In this document: piece by piece, positions 58,074 to 64,000 of the stretch
How the letters are laid out: each line of letters begins with the position of its first letter
How positions within the stretch are numbered: position 1 is the first letter of the stretch
Source: Casuarina equisetifolia
Lineage: Eukaryota > Streptophyta > Magnoliopsida > Fagales > Casuarinaceae
Direction: 5' to 3'
Length of the DNA: 64,000 nt
Assembly (NCBI GenBank): GCA_028551475.1
Contig: CM052354.1
Coordinates: forward strand, 22,963,258 to 23,027,257
The notes under the pieces: generated by a model
What the model was told of the DNA's origin: nothing
The model's database searches: none
Seen by the model: the letters and a program-made list of their open reading frames with translations, nothing else
Made by a program: the position numbers and the translations under genes

Positions 58074-58520
58074 AAACTCATAATGCCCTTAATGTGTTTA
58101 AAATGCCGTCTTGTGCAAATCCTCTAGGTGCATCCTTACTTTATGATAGCCCGATTTCAAGTCTAATTTGGTGAAGTATGAGGCTCCTCATAGTTCATCA
58201 ATCAACTCCTCCACTATCAGAATAGGGAATCGATCCTTGATTGTTTATTGATTCAAGCCTTGATAATTCATACATAGCCTTCAAGATCCATTTTGTTTCT
58301 TAACCAATATCATCAATGAGGAATATAGGCTCATGCTAGGTTTAACTACCCTAGTCTCAAGTAACTCCTTAAACATCCTTTCCAATTCATTTTTTTGGTA
58401 ATATGGTTATCTATAAGGTCTGCATGCTATAGGAATACTTCTTGCTTGTATCGAAATCCTATGGTCACATTCTCGTGTCGGTGGTACTCCAAAAGGTTTC
58501 TTAAATAAGTCCCTATACTC

Positions 58521-58877
58521 TCATATCAACACATCAAAGGGTTGTTCAACCCTAACCTTATCCTTATTACTTATATTTGTTTCATACCTCTCCAATACTA
58601 ACAAGTGCAGTTCTTGGACTTCCTTTGTTACCCTGCTTATAAGTAGAATAGCACCCTTGGGTTTCCGGCTAAGTTCCTTATGAATTTGTTGCCCCTCTAT
58701 TAACTTATTCTCTGCTACCTGTAACCCTTGCAACATAAGTTCCTTATCTTCTAATTTAAATGATATATGGAGTGTATCAAAATCCAATGCAACCTTGCCC
58801 AATGAACGCATCCATGGTGACCTTAGAACTACCTCAGGTCCTTTTAGGTCCAACAAATAGAAGTCAAACACGTTCAT
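58521..58877 (-). pseudogene. Gypsy 1 protease-RT linker fragment
   Basis: A 118-codon frame reading NVFDFYLLDLKGPEVVLRSP and LGKVALDFDTLHISF, the region just after the retroviral-type aspartic protease of plant Gypsy elements. The protease active site itself, near 59030, reads VDSSS where DSGA(S/T) is expected. Confidence 0.75.
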
Positions 58878-59234
58878 AACCCTTGTACAATCACCATGAC
58901 TCCCTTACACAGGCTTGCACTTTTCATTTTATCCTTACCTGCCACTTCCACATTGACATTTTTGTCGTGGTATGGAATGATACCCCATTTTTGTGCTAAT
59001 TTATTACTAAAAAAATTATCAATACTACTCGAGTCCACCAATAAGTAAACCATATTCCTTTTCTCACCTTTCCTACAAACATTATCATCCGAGGGGTTGT
59101 GAATCCATACAATGCATTAAGAGTGATCTTTGGTGGTATGTCAATTAGCTTTTCTGTCTCTTCATGTGCTCTTCCCTCATCATCATCTAACCCATCCTCA
59201 TTTGATTTCACTCCCGCCATTATAAATACCTTCT

Positions 59235-59283
59235 TTTTACATTTATGTGTTGGAAAGTACTTTTCATCACATCTGAAGCATAA
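59235..59283 (-). pseudogene. Gypsy 1 gag zinc knuckle
   Basis: Minus-strand translation gives LCFRCDEKYFPTHKCKK, matching the CxxCgekxxpgHxC knuckle that ends Gypsy gag. Confidence 0.8.
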
Positions 59284-60297
59284 ACTTTTTATTTTTCTTT
59301 CTTCTATTTCTTTTGGAGTTAACTTTTTTTCCTTTTTTTCCTTTCTTATAGCTCTTTAAATCCCTTCTAACCACTTTTTCCTTTCCCTTATATTCAACTT
59401 GTCAAGGTGTTTTCTACCATTCCCCTACTATTTCATCTTTTTCAAATAACTTGGCTAAACTTATGGCTTGGTCCAAGGATATGGGTTTCCTTACCTTAAC
59501 CTCACATCTCAAGGATTCTTTCAACCTTCCAATAAAACACCTTTTTTGTTGTCTTCTAGTCAAATCCTCATCTCATACCAACATTTTAAGGAATTGATCC
59601 TTATATGCTTGTATAGTTCCTACTTGAAACACATCTAGCATATTAGTAAAGAAATCCTCATACTCTGTTGGCCCGTACCGAGCCAACAGTGCCCAAGTGA
59701 GCATTGGCTAGGTCAGCAACTCTCCTCTTAGCTTCCAATGATAAACTTCAAACCAATATTGTATAATTCCTTCAAAATGCCATGTTGCTATAGGTACTTT
59801 GTCTTCCTTAGGGGTTTATTGTAATAAAAAAAAATATTAGCTTGATAGATCCATGTAGTGGGATCCTCCCCCCTACCAAACCGTGGGAAATCAAACTTTA
59901 CCCTACCCCTTTTAGGTTGTCCTCCTGAGGAACTACTCTTAACATGAATTCCATATAGGACAACTCGTCTTCCTTATGTCTCTTAAGTTTTTTTTTTCCT
60001 TTTCATGATCACGGAAAGTATGCTCAGAGGACCCGAAACTGGTTTTAGAGTCTTTTGATCCTTTACTAGTCTCTTTCCTCAAATCCTTTAAGCCTTTGCT
60101 AGAGTCAAAACATTCATAAGTCTCATTCTTTTAAGATTTCACAGTCTTACTTGACCCAACCCCTATTTCTTTTTCAACTTCCACCTTTAACATTATGCCG
60201 AGCAAATAATCAAACTTTCAGTCTAGATTGGAAACTCATTTTTCCATATTTGCCAAAGAGGCAACAAAAGATGGATCATCCATCTCTGATACCAATT

Positions 60298-60585
60298 TGT
60301 TGGGAACTAAATTGCAATCAACAACATATTAGCAAAGATAAGGAAATTGGAACCAACCAACAATGGAGTGGAACCTTGTTGTGCTCAACGATGCTTTCTC
60401 TTCCCAATGGCAACCAACAAACTAGAGGATGGCATTCATAATACACCAAAACCAGGACTTACACTAGAAGCTTCTCTCTATGGAGCCCTACTCGCTCCAT
60501 TCAAGCTCTTACTTACCTATAAGCCCACACTACTAAATACCACATAGCAGGCCCAACAAAAAAAATACCAAAATAGCCTGCAACA
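60298..60585 (-). repeat. 5' LTR of Gypsy 1 (288 bp)
   Basis: Starts TGTTGGGAAC and ends GCAACA on the + strand. The primer-binding site adjoins its left edge. Confidence 0.8.
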
Positions 60586-61235
60586 CTATCACCAAAAGTT
60601 ATGTAGCACTAAGAAAGAGTAAAGAAGATATTGAATGGACAATATTAGTATGGAAAGTAAGAGTACCACAACATAATTTTATATATTTGATCATTTTGAA
60701 AGACAAACTATCTATAACAGATTGTGTGGTTATATGAAATAGCTTAGTTGACCTATAATGCAACCTTTGCCAATAAGGAGAAGAATCTCAAGAACATTTA
60801 TTTTTTAAATGTAAGTTCACAAATTACATATGGAATATTTTGTTAGGTATAAATGACTAAACTAGAAGAATTGAATATTAAAAAGTTGAAATATGTTGAA
60901 TAATTAAGGTTGTTAAAAGTAAGAGTTTTACAGTGATCTTGCTCAATATATTTTTTAAGGTTGTATTGTATCACATTTAAAGAAAAAGAAATAGAAAAAA
61001 GGATTTAGTGATAAAAGTCTATATAATTTGACCATTATTGCTAAAATAAAAAAAGACGTAAGAAAAAGAAGTTATCTACAAGTAAAGTAAAGCCTATAAA
61101 TTGTAATAAATCCTTGTAAGAGCTTTAAAATTTACCAAATGTAATGTTTAAACCTAAATAATGATGTTATAATCGTACAATTTATAATTTCTTTATAGTG
61201 ATATATAATTCTTGACCTTTTACAAAAAGAATTGT

Positions 61236-62875
61236 TTTCCTCCTTACAAGCATGTTTTGAAGAAGTAAACTAAATTTATAACAGATTAAATGTTCCAATA
61301 AGTTTTCTAAAATCATACATAAGGTTTATAATAGGAAACGTTCATATTTGTCATACTAAAGGAAAAATGACACGCAAATCTTAAAGTGAAAAAGGCAAAG
61401 AAATACTAGGTAAACCGTGGAATTGTCCGCTTTGAGTTGCGAACAACACTATGTTTGTGTCAACCAGGACTACCATGTCGCATCAGAAGTTTATTTGCCT
61501 TGTTCTGGGACAGTCTAAGTCACTGGGATCCGTACTTTTAAGACTGCTGCATCTTAGGACACTTGTTTACTATCATTACATATCCAAGAGCTGCTGGCGT
61601 GGGTTCCAGGACGTAACCCCAAAAGTTCGAAGCTCCACATGTGCCTCGGAACCTTGAACAGAGCCTTCTAATTCCCAAGCCGAGCTAACTAGTGAACTTA
61701 CTTGAGAAGTATCTTTATTTTGAACTGAACTTACGCACCAAACCCCACAATCTCCGTCATCCATTTGAATTCAGGCTTCGATGGCTCCCACCAGTGGAAG
61801 TTGGAGAACAACTTCTTACCCACCCATCCCCTTTTCAACGAAGAAATTTTCATATAGAAGTAGGTTAAATTTTTTGCTTTGACTTATTTTTGCTTCCATT
61901 GCCTTTTATCGCATATCCTTATGGAGACTAGAAATGTCCAATCGTTCAATATGGCAATCTACCTCTCTATAAAAAGATCCTCATTGGTTTGATTAGATAT
62001 GTTCTAGGTTCTAAGAATAAGGCCCACAATAATAACATTTGACCTACCGTAATAAACCAAATTTTGTCCTGCATGCATTTTTTTAAATAAATATTTTTAA
62101 ATATACACATCTATTGATGTATTTAGTGTCAAACTTGAGACCAAAAAATCACACAATACTTACTCTTAAACATTTTAAATTTGAGTTATATTTTTTTATT
62201 GATTGAACTTCCACAACCTTTTTCAACAGCACTTTTGTGGGCTTACCCCCTTTCATTTATAACCTCTCTCGAATTACAGTAGTTTGTTAAATAGAAGTAA
62301 AACCAGTCATTAATTTACTGCAACTGGCAGAAACTTTAATCGCTTGGCTAAACCAAACAAGGAGGACTATAGTTTACAAAGAACAACACAAACAAGAGCA
62401 AGCTTCATGGTTCATCAACAGTCCGAGTCTGTAGGGAAACTACATCTTTGGCACGCTGAAAAACCTAGATTTTAATGTTCTGCGCCATCACAACGAGAGA
62501 CTCACCACCGAAGAACGGGGAATATCTGAAGGGCCAAGGACTACGGCTTTGAATGTGTCAATGGTACGTAGCTATCCGTTGGATTTGTTGACTCTTTTAT
62601 TGGCTTGTGTTTTTAATTTGGTAAGTAGATGATGGAATAATTAAGATGTTCTTAATGGATAAACTTGTTGCCTTTTAGGTAGGACTTAATATGGTGTTTG
62701 CATACTTTGGCCCATAATGATTGTTACAAAAATAATAGAGGCACTACAACTGGTTTATGACTTTAGTGATGAAACAGAGCAAGGTCAAGTTGAATCAATG
62801 AGAAGGTTTGGTAAGAAACTTTGCACAACAGAGAACCGTTTGAGCAACAAAGGTCTCAGTGTTTGCAAACTTTTC
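61236..62875. other. Spacer, no identified feature
   Basis: No gene or transposon recognised. 61780-61860 contains weakly matching pieces of the dispersed ggctcc...agttggagaacaactt module seen at 5750 and 44925. Confidence 0.4.
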
Positions 62876-63275
62876 CCCATCCAAATCTGCCGATCCTGAT
62901 AGCCAATGATGGTTCGTGCCACGATTACAGATTCTTCATGGAGTCCCACAACATGCTCACAGAGCCAAATACCACTATTCAAGGACTAGTAACCGTTGAT
63001 TTCTTCAGTAATTAGCATGAATGGCTCGTAGGCTAACTAATTCACGGTCTGAATGCTATGGCTTTGAATCAACTACACCAAAATGATTACAATATAGAAT
63101 ATCAAAAGGTCATCAATCCGTGGACCACATGTAATTCCAGAGATTCACATAAAGAAGCAGGAATATAGACCAAGAGCACTTGTATATAAAGAAGCAGGAA
63201 TATGGTTCTCCATAGACTCAGACTAAGCTCATCACCAGAGTTTACAATGAAAGGACCTTCTTCTTCCCAAGAAAC
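62876..63275 (+). promoter_or_regulatory. Duplicated upstream region of HIPP gene 5
   Basis: Matches 10390-10814 almost throughout. The TATA box tatataaa is at 63183-63190. Unlike the 10-kb copy, the block ataaagaagcaggaatat is present twice (63149-63166 and 63186-63203), the extra copy lying just upstream of the TATA box. Confidence 0.7.
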
Positions 63276-63834
63276 ATGAGGGTAAGCCTCGTTACATCCA
63301 AAGTGGCATCGGTGGAACCCAAGAATTGTTATGCATGATTTTACTTTTTGTTCCTCAATATATTTGGGCTGATCAAATTAAATAGTATGCTTTTTGATCA
63401 TATGGTGGAGAGAAAAATAACTATCGAGGTGCAAATGCAGTGTGACAAACGCAGAACCAAGGCGGTGAAGATTGCCGCAACAACTTATGGTTAGCATCAA
63501 ACTTATAGTCTTTAGGCTTTTAAGGCTACAGTGCCAAGGTACTTATAACGTTTATTATATAGGTGTGGTGTCAGTGGAAATAGAAGGGCCAGAGAGAGAT
63601 CAGCTGGTGGTGATTGGCGAGGATGTTGACTCGTCTAACTTGACCAGCTCGCTGAGTAAGAAGCTTTGCCATGCGAGAATATTGAAGGTGGAAGAAGTGA
63701 AGGAAAAGGGAGAGGAGAAGAAGCCACCGAAAACTTGCTGTGAGCCATTACCCTTCTGCCATCGATATGCATCATGTCCGACGTACTGTGAAGTCGTCTC
63801 TGATCCCTATCCAAGTAGCTTCTCCATTATGTGA
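63276..63834 (+). CDS. HIPP-like protein that has lost its CaaX cysteine, 118 aa
   Basis: Exons 63276-63281, 63411-63489, 63563-63834, giving 118 residues. The sequence is very close to the 10.8-kb gene, with CDKR at the metal site, a slightly longer KEKGEEKKPPK linker and the TCCEPLPFC cluster. The last codons encode SSFSIM: the prenylated cysteine codon TGC is TTC (Phe), so no CaaX lipid anchor can form. The intron-1 acceptor is tggag instead of tgcag and may splice poorly. With both the second metal cysteine and the lipid site gone, this may be a soluble variant or a gene at the start of decay. Confidence 0.68.
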
Positions 63835-64000
63835 TCGTCGTTTTCTCATTTCCACAACCAGATTCACAAGGCCTCATTTTTATTTGTTTCTATAAAATAG
63901 TAAGTGGGCACTGCCTCCAAATATCTGCCTTGTCATGATCATCGATTTTTTTGTAAAAGAGTGAATGAGTCGAATTCTAGTTTTTGTAACATTGATTTCT
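63835..64000 (+). repeat. HIPP 3' flank, continues past the window
   Basis: Matches 11381-11550 and 42016-42160, and joins smoothly in type with window positions 1-60, showing the same flank repeats at both window ends. Confidence 0.7.

Larger units (their letters stand above)
55474..60585 (-). mobile_element. Ty3/Gypsy retrotransposon 1, both LTRs, decayed
   Basis: A minus-strand Gypsy element of 5.1 kb. The LTRs are 55474-55839 (3') and 60298-60585 (5'), both starting TGTT(A/G)GGAAC on the + strand. A tRNA-iMet primer site (ttggtatcagag on the minus strand, about 60285-60297) abuts the 5' LTR, and a purine tract abuts the 3' LTR. Domains in order: gag zinc knuckle (59235-59283), protease region (58521-59050), RT (57873-58073), RNase H (57181-57585), integrase (about 56000-57100). 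Numerous stops and frameshifts mean it is inactive. It lies inside a LINE relic; no clean target duplication is visible. Confidence 0.88.
55370..61235 (+). mobile_element. LINE relic split by Gypsy 1
   Basis: 55370-55473 and 60586-61235 together form a plus-strand relic of the LINE ORF2 C-terminal part and 3' UTR. The first piece matches the KERNVLEVEMKGSLAWSF coding segment. The second runs from the region encoding the zinc domain (WKxxVPxHNFI..W) to the tail gtgatatataattcttgacc. The break is exactly where Gypsy 1 inserted, and the aligned relic at 25920-26756 is continuous across that point. Confidence 0.8.

Noticed and set aside
1-64000. tRNA or rRNA genes
   Set aside because: No cloverleaf or rRNA signature was recognised; the only pol III-type boxes belong to the SINE.

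Overview
This is a plant nuclear (eudicot-type) genomic window, not a microbial one. It has AT-rich spacers, short genes with GT-AG introns and TATA boxes, Ty1/Copia and Ty3/Gypsy LTR retrotransposons, an L1-type plant LINE, a tRNA-derived SINE and solo LTRs. The species cannot be named from the sequence.

The host content is one gene family in one orientation (+): a tandem array of small heavy-metal-associated isoprenylated plant proteins (HIPPs). Each copy has a 6-nt first coding exon (ATGAAG or ATGAGG), a second exon of 76 or 79 nt with the start of the HMA fold, and a third exon with the rest of the HMA domain, an acidic/lysine-rich linker, a Cys/Pro-rich tail and a C-terminal CaaX box. 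Five copies can be assembled into complete reading frames: 10815-11380, 28946-29571, 47953-48541, 51873-52438 and 63276-63834. One is a full-length pseudogene (41469-42015) and one an exon-3 fossil (33628-33805). Two more survive only as flanking DNA, at 1-76 plus 4216 onward and at about 7742. There are two subfamilies. The 48.0 and 51.9 kb copies (130 aa) keep the metal-binding CxxC and share a promoter. The other copies have lost one or both CxxC cysteines, although most keep the CaaX box.

Layout: 1-4215 Copia element 1 splitting a HIPP 3' flank; 4216-10390 duplicated flank modules; 10390-12021 HIPP gene and 3' flank with a SINE; 12022-23525 an insertion complex of about 11.5 kb (LINE with intact ORF2, three ~790-bp tandem repeats, a decayed Copia with its 3' LTR); 23526-28700 flank modules, a solo LTR and LINE relics; 28946-29571 HIPP gene with an extra intron; 31.7-33.6 kb Copia 3; 33.6 kb HIPP fossil; 33.85-38.6 kb Gypsy 2 carrying a 1.4-kb LTR-like insertion; 41.5 kb HIPP pseudogene; 42-46.9 kb flank modules with a 194-bp tandem duplication; 46.9-47.4 kb solo LTR; two CxxC-intact HIPP genes; 55.4-61.2 kb Gypsy 1 inside a LINE relic; 62.9 kb to the end, a duplicate of the 10.4-11.6 kb segment whose HIPP has lost its CaaX cysteine.

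The genes form no pathway. The window records one metal-binding-type family that expanded by segmental duplication and is diverging under heavy transposon insertion. The main biological signal is that metal binding (CxxC), membrane anchoring (CaaX) and exon structure are being lost or changed independently in different copies.
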